In this document: positions 9,365 to 17,975 of the stretch, piece by piece
Layout: each line of letters starts with the position of its first letter
Numbering within the stretch: position 1 is the first letter of the stretch
DNA from: CBDCKR01 sp964572045
Lineage (GTDB): Bacteria; Gemmatimonadota; Gemmatimonadetes; Longimicrobiales; Gaopeijiaceae
Length of the DNA: 31,473 nucleotides
Assembly: GCA_964572045.1 (NCBI GenBank)
Contig: CAZNEI010000032.1
Location: 1-31,473, forward strand
Reading direction: 5' to 3'
Translations under genes and position numbers: made by a program
The notes under the pieces: generated by a model
The model's input: the letters and a program-made list of their open reading frames with translations, nothing else
What the model was told of the DNA's origin: nothing
Databases searched by the model: none

Positions 9365-9568
9365 ATGCGCGAAGAAATACATGCGCTGCGAAGTGTGGGT
9401 CTGCGGGAAGCGTGGCCGAATGAGGCGCTCGACTTTACTCCATGGCTGGCCGAGCACCTCGATCTGGGCGACGCGGTGGGCATGGAGCTGGAATTCGTGA
9501 AGAGGGAGGCATCAGTTTCCCAAGGCCGGTCTGGCCACCGTCCTTTCTCTAGGCCTACTGTCAGGTGA
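9365..9568 (+). pseudogene. Truncated N-terminus of a DUF4268-type (restriction-like) protein
   Basis: The reading frame starts at an ATG with GGGAGG upstream (9352-9357). It reads ALRSVGLREAWPNEALDF, then TPWLAEHLDL and MELEFVKREASV. From memory this matches the first 45 or so residues of DUF4268 proteins, which often carry a restriction-endonuclease-like fold. Similarity stops at about 9510. The frame then runs into the 44-bp repeat and ends at a TGA inside it, giving 67 codons against several hundred expected. This looks like a gene cut off by deletion or insertion at the repeat, with its 5' signals still intact. Confidence 0.55.
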
Positions 9569-9577
9569 TTACCGTAC
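9534..9577 (+). repeat. 44-bp dispersed repeat, copy A
   Basis: GCCACCGTCC at the left end and GTGATTACCGTAC at the right end, with the identical core GGCCTACTGTCAGGTGAT. The copy at 25946-25989 matches at 39 of 44 positions in the same orientation. This copy ends the truncated gene before it and precedes the toxin-antitoxin pair by about 110 bases. No coding role or strong internal hairpin is seen. Confidence 0.75.
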
Positions 9578-9689
9578 GAAAACATGTGGAGACGGATCCG
9601 CTCGCAAGGAACCGCGACCGGGCCGAAGCCATCCCGACCGAGTTGAACCTACATCCGACCGAACACGACATGGCGAAGGAGGCCATACC

Positions 9690-9917
9690 ATGACCAACTG
9701 GAACGAGTGCCCCGCCGTGGAGCGGACGCCGGGCAGGGTAAGCGGAGCCTGGGTCTTCTCGGGCACGCGGATTCCGCTTTTCGCGCTCTACGAGAACCTT
9801 GCCGCGGGCGCCACGGTCGACGAGTTCGTGGAGTGGTTTCCGGGGGTCGAGGAGCGGCAGGTCAGAGCGGTGCTCGAACACGAGGCGCAGACACTGAGAA
9901 CGGCGCTGGCCCGTTGA
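9690..9917 (+). CDS. DUF433-family antitoxin
   Basis: A 75-residue protein with the DUF433 pattern: a short N-terminal strand, VFSGTRIPLFALYENL (about residues 22-37), then TVDEFVEWFPGVEERQVRAVLEH forming the helix-turn-helix-like C-terminus. DUF433 proteins are commonly paired with DUF5615 PIN-like toxins as type II toxin-antitoxin modules, and that partner follows directly with a four-base TTGA overlap. The antitoxin presumably binds the toxin and represses the pair's promoter. The start ATG at 9690 has GGAGG at 9679-9683. Both reading frames look undamaged, unlike everything around them. Confidence 0.82.
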   Translation: MTNWNECPAVERTPGRVSGAWVFSGTRIPLFALYENLAAGATVDEFVEWFPGVEERQVRAVLEHEAQTLRTALAR

Positions 9918-10243
9918 AGCTGCTGTTCGACCAAGGTACGCCCGCGCCTTTGCGGAGACAGCTTCCCGGACACTCCGTGGACACGTTGGCGGAGAAGGGA
10001 TGGTCCGAGAAGAGCAACGGCGAGTTGCTCGATCTGGCGGAGGAAGAGGGATACGCGGTGCTGGTGACGACCGACCAGAGCCTGCCCCGCCAACAGAACC
10101 TGGCCAGGTGGCGAGTCGGACTCGTCGTATTGCTGTCCACGGATTGGTCCCGGGTGCGCCTCCGCGCCGAAGAGATCGCCAAGGCGATCGAGGCGGTGCG
10201 GCCGGGCCACGCCGTCGAAGTGCCGATCCCCCGTCGCGGGTGA
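9914..10243 (+). CDS. DUF5615 PIN-like toxin
   Basis: A 109-residue protein starting at a TTG that overlaps the antitoxin stop. It begins KLLFDQGTPAPL, the usual DUF5615 opening with an acidic residue after the first strand. It continues with DTLAEKGWSEKSNGELLDLA and ends its core with VLVTTDQSL, the second acidic motif of PIN-like nucleases. Such proteins are inferred to be ribonucleases. Asp6 and Asp60 are candidate metal ligands by position. The 4-base overlap with the antitoxin gene implies coupled translation. It is followed one base later by the broken hsdR gene. Confidence 0.8.
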   Translation: MKLLFDQGTPAPLRRQLPGHSVDTLAEKGWSEKSNGELLDLAEEEGYAVLVTTDQSLPRQQNLARWRVGLVVLLSTDWSRVRLRAEEIAKAIEAVRPGHAVEVPIPRRG

Positions 10244-10244
10244 G

Positions 10245-11305
10245 ATGACCACAGACACTTCCGAACGGGGCCTTGAGCGCCTGATCTGCGAGGCGCTGAC
10301 CGGCGATCCCCTGCGATCCTCCTAAGAGCGGAACGGTCGGCGAGCCCACTCCCGGATACGGCGGCGTCGGAGGGTCTCCCGGCAACGGTCGCGACTACGA
10401 CCGCGAGCACTGCCTCGATCCGGTCCAACTCCGAGCGTTCCTGGAGGCCACGCAACCCGAATCCGCCGCCGCCCTCCGCCTCGCCGAGGACTGCCCGACG
10501 CGCTGCAAGTTCCTGGCCCGGCTTCAAGCGAGATCAACAAGCCGGCACCGACGTGCTTCGCGCCGGCGTCAAGCACGGTCTCCACCACCTGGAACTCTTT
10601 CACGGCACCCGTCGGCCGGGAACGAGACGGCCCGGCGGCTGTTCGAGCTGAACCGCTTCACGGTCACGCGCCAGCTACGCTACAGCCGGGACCAGACCCG
10701 GCGCGCGCTCGACATCGCGCTGTTCATCAACGACCTTCCCGTCTTCACGCTCGAACTCAAGAACAACCTCACGAAGCAGACGGTGGAGGACGCCATCCGG
10801 CAGTACTTCCTGATCCCGAAGCTGCCGGCGCCCGAGGAGCCCGATCTGTCGAAGGGCAACTTTGAGAGGATCGACATGGACAGCTACCGCGTCGAGAGGC
10901 ACAAGGTGCGGAAGATCATCCTTGAGGACGAGGACGCGGAGATCGATCCGGTCAAGACGGGCGACGGCGGAGGCAGGGCTAGATCGAGACCGACCGGCTG
11001 TCGGCGATCATCGAGGAGTTCAACGACCTGTTCGGCGGAATCGAGTGGGGGGACGGCGACCGGGTCACCGGACGGTCACCGTGGACATCCCGACCGCAGT
11101 GGCGAAGGACGCCAGGTTCGAGAACGCGCGGCAAAACGCGGACCGGGAGAACGCCCCCGTCGAGTCCGACAAGGCGACGGAGCGGGCGGTGCTCGGGATG
11201 GTGCAGGACAACCCCTAACTCTTCAAGCACTTCGCCTACAATCCGGACTTCGGGCGGTGGCTGACGGACACCGCGTTCCCGCTGGCCTACGAAGCGCCGC
11301 ACTGA
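10245..11305 (+). pseudogene. hsdR: Type I restriction endonuclease R subunit (HsdR), internally deleted and frameshifted
   Basis: Starts MTTDTSERGLERLI, the usual HsdR opening, and meets a stop after 27 codons. In other frames it continues with YDREHCLDPVQLRAFLEAT. It then gives LNRFTVTRQLRYSRDQTRR and FTLELKNNLTKQTVEDAIRQY, the nuclease domain with its ELK motif. The sequence then jumps directly to LPAPEEPDLSKGNFERIDMD, which in intact proteins lies beyond the helicase motors. The whole ATPase core, several hundred residues, is therefore missing. After that come ILEDEDAEIDPV and RLSAIIEEFNDLFG. An in-frame TAA separates the last stretch, LFKHFAYNPDFGRWLTD, from the rest. At least two stops and several frameshifts are present. 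It cannot make an active enzyme. No hsdM or hsdS is visible. Confidence 0.85.
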
Positions 11306-11454
11306 GGCAGCGCCAGCGGCCTGCCGAGACGTTGCCGGGGTGTTTGCCGCGCCACTGGCGGACCCGCCCGGCAGGCTGTCCAGCTTGCTGACCATCGCTA
11401 GACGGCGCAGCACATTAGGTGCACTCCAGCACCGGCCCACCACCTTCAGCGCTC

Positions 11455-11486
11455 CCCAGAGACGTTCTTGTCGAGGAGGGCTTCAC
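11455..11486 (-). pseudogene. Vestige of a DUF5615 toxin start
   Basis: On the minus strand, overlapping the end of the DUF433 gene, a GTG is followed, after one missing base, by codons for ALLDKNVS. This resembles the standard DUF5615 opening ALLDENLS and is at the exact position expected for a coupled toxin. The frame then stops. Only about ten codons are recognisable, so the call is tentative. Confidence 0.35.
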
Positions 11487-11710
11487 CCGGGCGGGATCGA
11501 GACGAGCCTGCGTTCACGTGCCGCGGCGAACGCCAGCGACGCCCGGATGTCTTCGGGCTCCAAGTCAGGGAAATCCGCCAGGATCTCCGCTTCCGTCATC
11601 CCGGAGGCCAGGGACTCAAGCACGTCGTACACCGTGATCCGGAGTCCCCGAAGGCACGGCTTCCCGGATCTCTTGCCCGGCTCCAGCGTGATGCGTTCCA
11701 AGTGGTCCAT
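11483..11710 (-). CDS. DUF433-family antitoxin, orphaned
   Basis: A 75-residue DUF433 protein. MDHLERITLEPGKRSGKPCL is followed by LRGLRITVYDVLESLASGMT and EILADFPDLEPEDIRASLAF, the canonical family pattern. It is therefore closer to the family consensus than the first antitoxin in this window. The ATG at 11710 is taken as the start because the family begins there. The longer frame to 11884 adds unrelated sequence, although no strong ribosome site is seen before 11710. Its expected DUF5615 partner survives only as a few codons overlapping the 3' end. It may still be expressed as a solitary antitoxin or DNA-binding protein. Confidence 0.75.
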   Translation of the reverse strand: MDHLERITLEPGKRSGKPCLRGLRITVYDVLESLASGMTEAEILADFPDLEPEDIRASLAFAAARERRLVSIPPG

Positions 11711-12344
11711 GGCCCAGCATACCCGGAGTTCGCGCGGGAGGTCAAACTCTGTCGATTCCTCGAAGTTGCGGATCCCGGCCAGCGTCGGCCGAGGCGGGAT
11801 CGCTTGGAGCGGGCACGCAAACGGCCCCTGACGAAGCGCGTCGGAGCGCGGGGAGTTTCGCGCTCCATCGGAAGGATGAATCATCCAACGGAAGGAAGGT
11901 CGCGGAAGCGATCCGAGGGGCAGGTCCAGGTCGACCGAATCGAAGTTCCTCCAGATGATCGCTTCCCTGGCTTCCTCTGCGGTACCTTCGGCCTGTCGTG
12001 TAGCGGTGACGCCGGTGTGGCTCCGACATCGGCTTAAACTGCGGAAACGACCCGGTTCGGAAAGACTGCTTGCCCTTATCCGCTGTCAGGCTTCGTGCTG
12101 CGTAGGGGTCGTGTCCTGAAGAGCGAACTGGTTGTAGGCGAAGACACTAACCATGTGTGCACCGCCAAGTCGTTCCCCCGAATGCTCGCCCACCCCCGCG
12201 AACCAACACGCGTTTTGGAATGTGTATCGTCTATGGCATGGCGATGCGGGACGGCAACGGACACATCGAGGAAGGCGCGGCAAGCAGATTCGCCGGATCC
12301 CCTTCTGATAGTCTTGGCACATCGCGATGCCGCCGGGAGGGGCG
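11711..12344. other. Gene-poor stretch
   Basis: About 630 bases between the orphan antitoxin gene and the stop of the large lipoprotein gene. Open frames exist (for example 12086-12322 minus) but their translations are arginine-, cysteine- and proline-rich, lack a ribosome site and resemble nothing I know. I see no RNA gene, clear terminator or insertion sequence. Confidence 0.4.
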
Positions 12345-15300
12345 TCACCGGCGCGTTCGTAGCGCGTCGGCGATCGACCGGAACGTTGCGACCTCGAGGT
12401 CGCCCGCGCGTCCCAGAGCGGCGGGGAGGGGGCTGTTGAGGTCGCGCAGGATGGCGCGGACCCGGCCGGTCGCGCGGTCGGTCACGACCGAGATTGCGCG
12501 TTCCGCGTCCGCGTCGATCGTCGCTTCTCCCTCCGGTCCGGTCAGCGTGACGCGCTCCAGGGCCCTCGGCCACCCGTCCTCTATCGGGATGGCGAAGAAG
12601 AAGTACTTGTCGCCGAACTTGTCCTCTCCCGGCGCGAACGCGAGCGAAAATTCGGAATCTCCGCCGCTGCCGAGTCCCTCGATGTGATAGGGGCCGGTCC
12701 CTGCGGGGAGGCGCGGCGCCACGGTCGCCCGGAAGGGAGGCTCGAGCCGGAGTTGGCCGTTGACGACGCCCCCCCACAGAACCAGCATTTCCGCGCTCGG
12801 CCGCGCCGCCGCGATCCGCGCCCGGGCCCGGTCGTCTTCCACCCGCTCCCGATACTCGATCACCTTCTCGAAGTAGTGGTCGCTGAGCCAACCGCGTTCG
12901 TAGCAGTACCCCATGATGTCGCGGCGGCGTTCGGCGGACACCACGCTGCCCTCGCGGAAGTCGTATCCCCATGCGCCGAGACCTCCGTTCGGATACGGAA
13001 ACTCCGGGTCTGGGCCGGCCGCCCCGCCGCAGGGAGCGTGGAGAAGGTCGAGGTTGTGTCCTACTTCGTGAGCGAGTTCCTTGTCCCACGGCCTGCCGAT
13101 GCTCGCCCACGCCGCCAATCGGGCTCTTCCGCGCACATCCCCGTTCACGCTGGCGGCCGCTCCGTAGTAGTAGCCCGTGCCGCCGTCCAGCGCACGCAGG
13201 GCCTCCATCTCCAGGACCAGGAGCCATTGTCCATCGTCGCTGGTCAGGTCGAGCGATGTGTAGTACGCCTCGCGGCTCCTCGCGCTGAACTCGGAGAAGG
13301 GGAAGGCGTGGCGGAGGAGGCCCACCTCCGGACTGTCGTCGCCGATGTTGTCGGTCCATTCGAAGATCGACGGGTCCGGTTCGTCCGCCTCCAGCACCGG
13401 CACGACCGTCAACTCCATGGGGGGCACCTCGATCACGTTCAGCGGCATGCCGCCCGACACGGGAAAGCGGATCTGGCTCCCCGCAGCGAGCGGCACGACC
13501 CCTCCGGGGTCCGCCTCGACCACCAGTGCGACGTCCGGCCGGATGTGCTCGGCCGGTATGACTGCGTTGTAGGAGTTTCGCAGGTTCGATTCGTCGGCAA
13601 CGGTAGCCAAACGGTCCTCCGCGCGTTCCATGACGACCCGGTGCACTTCACGGCCGTCGCGGGTGAAGGTCGCCACGACCTCGGGTTCAAAGAAGGCGGC
13701 CGACTCGCTGCTCACGAGAAAGACCCGGAGCAGCGCGTCGCGCCCCGAGATCAGCGGTACGTCGCCCGCCGGCCTCTGAATGGCCTGCGTGAGGTAAACG
13801 ACAGGCAGAGACAACCCGACTGTCCCGGGGTTTCCGCACGTGGCTCCGACCACCACATCGATCCCTCCCAGCCATTCCTGGAAAGTCGCCGCCGGGGACG
13901 CACAGAGACCGGTGTCTTCGTACTCCAGCCGCTCCAAACGCGTGAGTTCGGTCAGACGGAAAGGGAGTGCCCCCGCCATGTCCCCGTTGCCGCTGAACCG
14001 CATCGAGGCGAGAGCCGTCATGGAGGCGAGGGCGGCCGGCAATTCCCCGCTCAACCGGTTGCCGCCCAGGTCCAGCGCCTCCAGGGCGGTCAGATTGGCG
14101 GTCTCCGCCGGCAGCGGTCCCGCGAGGCCGTTGTCCGCCAGCGCCAGCACCCGCACACGCCCTCCCCGCGCGGTCACGCCGTGCCACGCGTTGACGTCCA
14201 TACCGGTGTTCCAGCCGTTCCGCCGGGTCCACGACGAGCCGTCCATGCGGGTGAAGAATTCCGCCAGCGCCAGCCGCTCGACGTGGCCAGCATCGCAGTC
14301 CTCGAAATCCGCTTCGATTCCGCGCAGCCAGTCCTGGAACTCGGCGTCGATCTGCGCGCACAGGCCGGTTGAGGAGATGTCGAGGTTCGACAGGGACTCC
14401 ATGTCCAGCAGGGTGCGCGGAAGCAATCCCCGGAGTCCCGGATTGCCCGACAGCCACAGGACTTCGAGATCGTTCAGGTCGCCGAGCTCCGGCGGAAGCG
14501 GTCCCGACAGGTTGTTCACGAAGAGCGCCAGGAAGGTCAGGGAGCGGAGGGCCCCCAACTGCGGCGGTATTGGGCCGGTCAAACGGTTCCGACCGATATG
14601 GATTTCCCTGAGCGCCGAGAGATTCCCCAGTTCGGGAGGAATGGCGCCGGTAAGCCGGTTGTCCGCGAGTCGCAAGTGATCGAGCTTCCTGAGCTTCCCC
14701 AGCTCCGACGGAATCGCGCCGCCCAACTGGTTCTCGAAGAGCGACAGGTGTTCGAGATTGGCAAGATTCCCTAGTTCGGCCGGAACCATCCCCGTCAGGA
14801 GATTGCGCGAGAGATTCAACTGCTCGAGCGAGGCCAGTCTCCCGAGCGTCGCCGGGATCGCGCCTTCAAGCTCGTTTCCGTCCAGATCGAGTATCCGCAG
14901 CGCGGGCAACCCACCGAGTGCCGGGGGGATCGATCCCACGAGCTCGTTGTCGGCCAGGGACAGATGGCGGAGTTCGGTCAGCTGTCCGAGCTCAGCGGGA
15001 AGCTCGCCGGTCAGTTCGTTGCCGGAAAGAAGCAGTCGCTCGATCTGCGCAAGGTCTCCCAACTCGGGGAGAAGAGCCCCGGCGAGCCCGTTGTCCGGCA
15101 GTAAGAGTTCGGTTACGTAGCCGTCTTCGTTGGTCTTGACGCCCGCCCATGTGTTGATCTGGGCATCGCTCGACCAGCGAACCCGCCTCTTCCAGCCCGG
15201 TCCGCCCGTGGCGGTGTACAGCGCCACGAGCACATCCCGGTCGGACGTGGCCGGAATGCACGCGATGGGATCGTCGGTGTGCTCGATCCCACCCACCCAC

Positions 15301-16901
15301 GACAGCAGGGACGGCGGGAGGCAAAGCCCGCTGTCATGGAAAAAGAACTGCAACAGGTTGAGTTGCACGAAGCTCTCGGGCACTGGGCCGGAGAGCTTCG
15401 TTCTGCTCACCCAAAGGGAGCGGAGGCTTGTCATTTCGACGATTTCGGGAGGGAGCGGACCGGACAGGTCGTTTTCGCTCAGCAACAGGTCCTGCAGGTG
15501 CTTCAGCCGACCGAGCTGCGGCGGGAGCGGGCCGTGGAGGGAGTTGTTGGACAAGTCCAGCACCCTAAGCGCATCCAGCAGGCTGAGGGCGGCCGGAATC
15601 CAACCATTGAGGTTGTTGCCGCGCAGTGAGAGACCGGTCACGCGGCCATTGCCGTCGGTGCGTACGCCGTACCAATCGCCCAGCGAGGCGTCGGTCAGCC
15701 AGTTGTCGTTGGCGGCCCAGTTTGGGCCGTCCGTCGCATCGTAGAGAGCGACCAGCGCCCCCCGGTCGGGGTTCGCCACCGTGATCTCCGCCGTCCCCTG
15801 TGCGGTTCCCGCTGAGGCCGTGATCGTGGCCGTCCCCTCGGCGACGCCCGTCACCAGTCCCGATGCGTCCACTCGGGCCACCGACAGATCGCCTGAGGAC
15901 CAGGTGAACGCCGCGTCTTCGATCCGGTGCCCGTTCTCGTCGAGCGCCTCCGCGACCAACCGGAGCGTGTCGCCCAGCGCGACCGTGTCGGCGGTCGGCG
16001 AGACGGTGACGGAGCCCGCCGACTGCATCACCTTCACCAGCGATTCGCCGGAAGCTCTTTCCGCCCCCGCGGCAATTGTCGTCGCGCCACGGCCTGCCGC
16101 GGTCACCCGCCCGGCCGAGTCGACGGCCGCGACCGTCGTGTCCGCGCTCGACCAGGACACCGGGACGCCGACCATCGCACGCCCTGCCTGATCGCGCACC
16201 TCGGCGGTGAGCTGCACAGTCTGTCCCAGCGCCGTCAGCGCTACCGTGTCGGGAGTGACCGCGATCGTCGTCGGTGACGGAGCCACGATCGTGAGGTGTG
16301 TGCTTCCCGTGATCGCCGTCGCAGCGGCCGTGACCGCCGCTTGTCCCGCGCCGACCCCGGTCACGAGGCCCGCATCGTCCACCACGGCGACCAGCGTGTC
16401 GCTCGACGCCCACGAGAACTCGGCCACCGCCACCACATGGCCGTTCGCGTCGGTGGCCTCCGCCGCAAGGCGCAGCGTGTCGCCCGTGAGCAGCGTGTCG
16501 GCTGCGGGAGAGACCGCGACCGCGCTCACCTCCTGGGACACCGTCACCGTTGCGATCCCCGACACTCTGGCCGCAGTCGCCGTGATCGTGGCCGTCCCGT
16601 TGGCCGCCGCCGTCACCAGCCCGGAACCGCTGACCGTCACCACCAAAGCGTTGCTGCTCGTCCAAGTCACCCCGGCTCCCGCCATCGCCCGCCCGTTCTG
16701 GTCCAACACCTCCGCCGTGAGTTGTACGGTTGCGCCCAAGGCGGTGAGCCGCGGGGTTGCGGGCGCGACCGTCACGGTCGTCGGCCGCGGGGAATCGGGA
16801 GGCGGAGCCGCGGGTTCCGTGGCGCCGTCGCCACAGGCGTACGCCCACAGGGTGGCCGACAGCGCCGCCCCCGCGAAGAAGAGGATCCGATAGCGACTCA
16901 T
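12345..16901 (-). CDS. Giant lipoprotein: Ig-like repeats, leucine-rich repeats and HExxH metalloprotease
   Basis: A 1518-residue cell-surface protein. Residues 1-22 are a signal peptide with the lipobox WAYAC (Cys23), so it is lipid-anchored. Residues about 40-380 hold four bacterial Ig-like (Big2-type) domains of about 85 residues, with recurring TATITA and TVSP motifs. Three leucine-rich blocks follow, starting near 382, 554 and 875. Each opens with an unusual cap ending in W-x-GV and continues with plant-type repeats (L-x-x-L-x-x-L-x-L-x-x-N-x-L-x-G-x-IP). After about residue 1020 comes a beta-rich region, then HEVGHNLDLLH (His1278, Glu1279, His1282, His1288) and a Met-turn-like RDIMGYC near 1328. 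This fits a metzincin-like zinc protease, with Asp in place of the usual Gly. ATG 16901 is chosen because it starts the signal peptide; a TTG at 16961 is the alternative. Substrate unknown. Confidence 0.85.
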   Translation of the reverse strand: MSRYRILFFAGAALSATLWAYACGDGATEPAAPPPDSPRPTTVTVAPATPRLTALGATVQLTAEVLDQNGRAMAGAGVTWTSSNALVVTVSGSGLVTAAANGTATITATAARVSGIATVTVSQEVSAVAVSPAADTLLTGDTLRLAAEATDANGHVVAVAEFSWASSDTLVAVVDDAGLVTGVGAGQAAVTAAATAITGSTHLTIVAPSPTTIAVTPDTVALTALGQTVQLTAEVRDQAGRAMVGVPVSWSSADTTVAAVDSAGRVTAAGRGATTIAAGAERASGESLVKVMQSAGSVTVSPTADTVALGDTLRLVAEALDENGHRIEDAAFTWSSGDLSVARVDASGLVTGVAEGTATITASAGTAQGTAEITVANPDRGALVALYDATDGPNWAANDNWLTDASLGDWYGVRTDGNGRVTGLSLRGNNLNGWIPAALSLLDALRVLDLSNNSLHGPLPPQLGRLKHLQDLLLSENDLSGPLPPEIVEMTSLRSLWVSRTKLSGPVPESFVQLNLLQFFFHDSGLCLPPSLLSWVGGIEHTDDPIACIPATSDRDVLVALYTATGGPGWKRRVRWSSDAQINTWAGVKTNEDGYVTELLLPDNGLAGALLPELGDLAQIERLLLSGNELTGELPAELGQLTELRHLSLADNELVGSIPPALGGLPALRILDLDGNELEGAIPATLGRLASLEQLNLSRNLLTGMVPAELGNLANLEHLSLFENQLGGAIPSELGKLRKLDHLRLADNRLTGAIPPELGNLSALREIHIGRNRLTGPIPPQLGALRSLTFLALFVNNLSGPLPPELGDLNDLEVLWLSGNPGLRGLLPRTLLDMESLSNLDISSTGLCAQIDAEFQDWLRGIEADFEDCDAGHVERLALAEFFTRMDGSSWTRRNGWNTGMDVNAWHGVTARGGRVRVLALADNGLAGPLPAETANLTALEALDLGGNRLSGELPAALASMTALASMRFSGNGDMAGALPFRLTELTRLERLEYEDTGLCASPAATFQEWLGGIDVVVGATCGNPGTVGLSLPVVYLTQAIQRPAGDVPLISGRDALLRVFLVSSESAAFFEPEVVATFTRDGREVHRVVMERAEDRLATVADESNLRNSYNAVIPAEHIRPDVALVVEADPGGVVPLAAGSQIRFPVSGGMPLNVIEVPPMELTVVPVLEADEPDPSIFEWTDNIGDDSPEVGLLRHAFPFSEFSARSREAYYTSLDLTSDDGQWLLVLEMEALRALDGGTGYYYGAAASVNGDVRGRARLAAWASIGRPWDKELAHEVGHNLDLLHAPCGGAAGPDPEFPYPNGGLGAWGYDFREGSVVSAERRRDIMGYCYERGWLSDHYFEKVIEYRERVEDDRARARIAAARPSAEMLVLWGGVVNGQLRLEPPFRATVAPRLPAGTGPYHIEGLGSGGDSEFSLAFAPGEDKFGDKYFFFAIPIEDGWPRALERVTLTGPEGEATIDADAERAISVVTDRATGRVRAILRDLNSPLPAALGRAGDLEVATFRSIADALRTRR

Positions 16902-17315
16902 GCTTGCCGTACGGCCAGGAGTCCGACAGGAAGCCATGTCCTCATAGACGGGGATGGCCAACCGAGTCGACGTTCGCGTGGATCGATGAAAGCTGCGTGC
17001 GATGGCTCAATCAGTTCAGCCCCGGACTGGGATTTCGGAGATCGGAAAGAGGATCCGATCCACGGGATTCACGCCTGCCCCGCGAAGTTTCCGGCGTTCA
17101 TCACTAGAAGGCGTTGCAATATGCCAAGCAGCGGGGCGTGATCGCGGAAGTCGCCGCCGACTGTCTTTTTCGGTTGTGGCACCACGGCTGTGGAAGCAAA
17201 ACGCGGACTCCCGGCTTCGGCGGAGCGCCGAGGGGGGCTGCAGAGTGACGACGCACCGGGGATCTTGTTGAGGCGTCCCAGGCCGACGGCCACCGCGTGT
17301 GCGGGACTGGATTCG
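16902..17315. other. Intergenic region with a perfect hairpin (17217-17231)
   Basis: About 410 bases between the leuD stop (17316) and the lipoprotein start. TCGGCG-GAG-CGCCGA at 17217-17231 is a perfect six-base-pair stem about 85 bases downstream of leuD. It has no adjacent U-tract, so it may be a Rho-assisted or 3'-stabilising structure. No gene is supported here. The lipoprotein promoter must lie near 16960-17050 but I could not pick one. Confidence 0.35.
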
Positions 17316-17915
17316 TCAGGTCCGGTCCCGTGCCCGAGCCTCCTCGAACGCCCGAATCCTTCCCTCGAGCTGCAGTGTGAGGCCGATCTCATCCAGCCCT
17401 CTCAGGAGGCAGTGGCGCCGAAAGGGGTCCACGTCGAAGCCTGCGTTCCACCCGTCCGCGTCTCTGACCTGCAAGGCCTCGAGATCGACCGTGAGTCTGT
17501 AGCCGTCTCCCGTCCGGGCGGCCCGCATGAGGTGCGCCACGTCGGCCTCGCCCAGCTCGACGGGCAGTAGACCGTTTTGGAAGCTGTTGCTCTTGAAGAT
17601 GTCGGCGAAGCTCGGCGCGATCACTGCCCGGAACCCGAAGTCGGTGAGCGCCCACGGCGCGTGCTCTCGCGACGATCCGCAGCCGAAGTTACGCCCGGTG
17701 ACGAGGATGCTGGCACCCCGATACTCGGGCCGGTTGAGCGGAAAGTCCGGGTTCGAAGAGCCGTCGGGGAGGGTCCGCCAATCATGGAAGAGGAACTGTC
17801 CGTAGCCGGTGCGTTCGATCCGCTTCAGGAAGTCCCTCGGAATGATCTGGTCGGTGTCGATGTCGACTCGATCGAGGAAGGCGACGAGCCCCGTGTGCGT
17901 GGTGAACGGCTCCAC
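17316..17915 (-). CDS. leuD: 3-isopropylmalate dehydratase small subunit
   Basis: With LeuC it isomerises 2-isopropylmalate to 3-isopropylmalate in leucine synthesis. The 199-residue length is typical. Recognisable blocks are DTDQIIPRDFLKRI near the N-terminus, GRNFGCGSSREHAPWAL (about residues 74-90), the swivelling-domain phosphate/substrate motif, and ADIFKSNSFQNGLLP (about 104-118). The start ATG at 17915 lies 60 bases after the leuC stop. It is the last gene of the leuABCD operon. The C-terminal tail is basic and slightly extended but unremarkable. Confidence 0.94.
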   Translation of the reverse strand: MEPFTTHTGLVAFLDRVDIDTDQIIPRDFLKRIERTGYGQFLFHDWRTLPDGSSNPDFPLNRPEYRGASILVTGRNFGCGSSREHAPWALTDFGFRAVIAPSFADIFKSNSFQNGLLPVELGEADVAHLMRAARTGDGYRLTVDLEALQVRDADGWNAGFDVDPFRRHCLLRGLDEIGLTLQLEGRIRAFEEARARDRT

Positions 17916-17975
17916 GGCTAACCGCCCGACGCAGGACGCGAGGTCCGGTCCGGTGAGGCTTCCAGGCGTGGCAAC

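Noticed and set aside
12086..12322. 78-codon minus frame beyond the lipoprotein stop
   Set aside because: No ribosome site and no motif; cysteine/arginine-rich noise.
12684..14372. Long plus-strand frame opposite the lipoprotein gene
   Set aside because: Composition is typical antisense of leucine-rich repeat codons; no start signal and no recognisable domain.
17141..17168. AGTCG-CGACT hairpin followed by TTTTT on the plus strand
   Set aside because: The stem is only five pairs and no plus-strand gene ends nearby.
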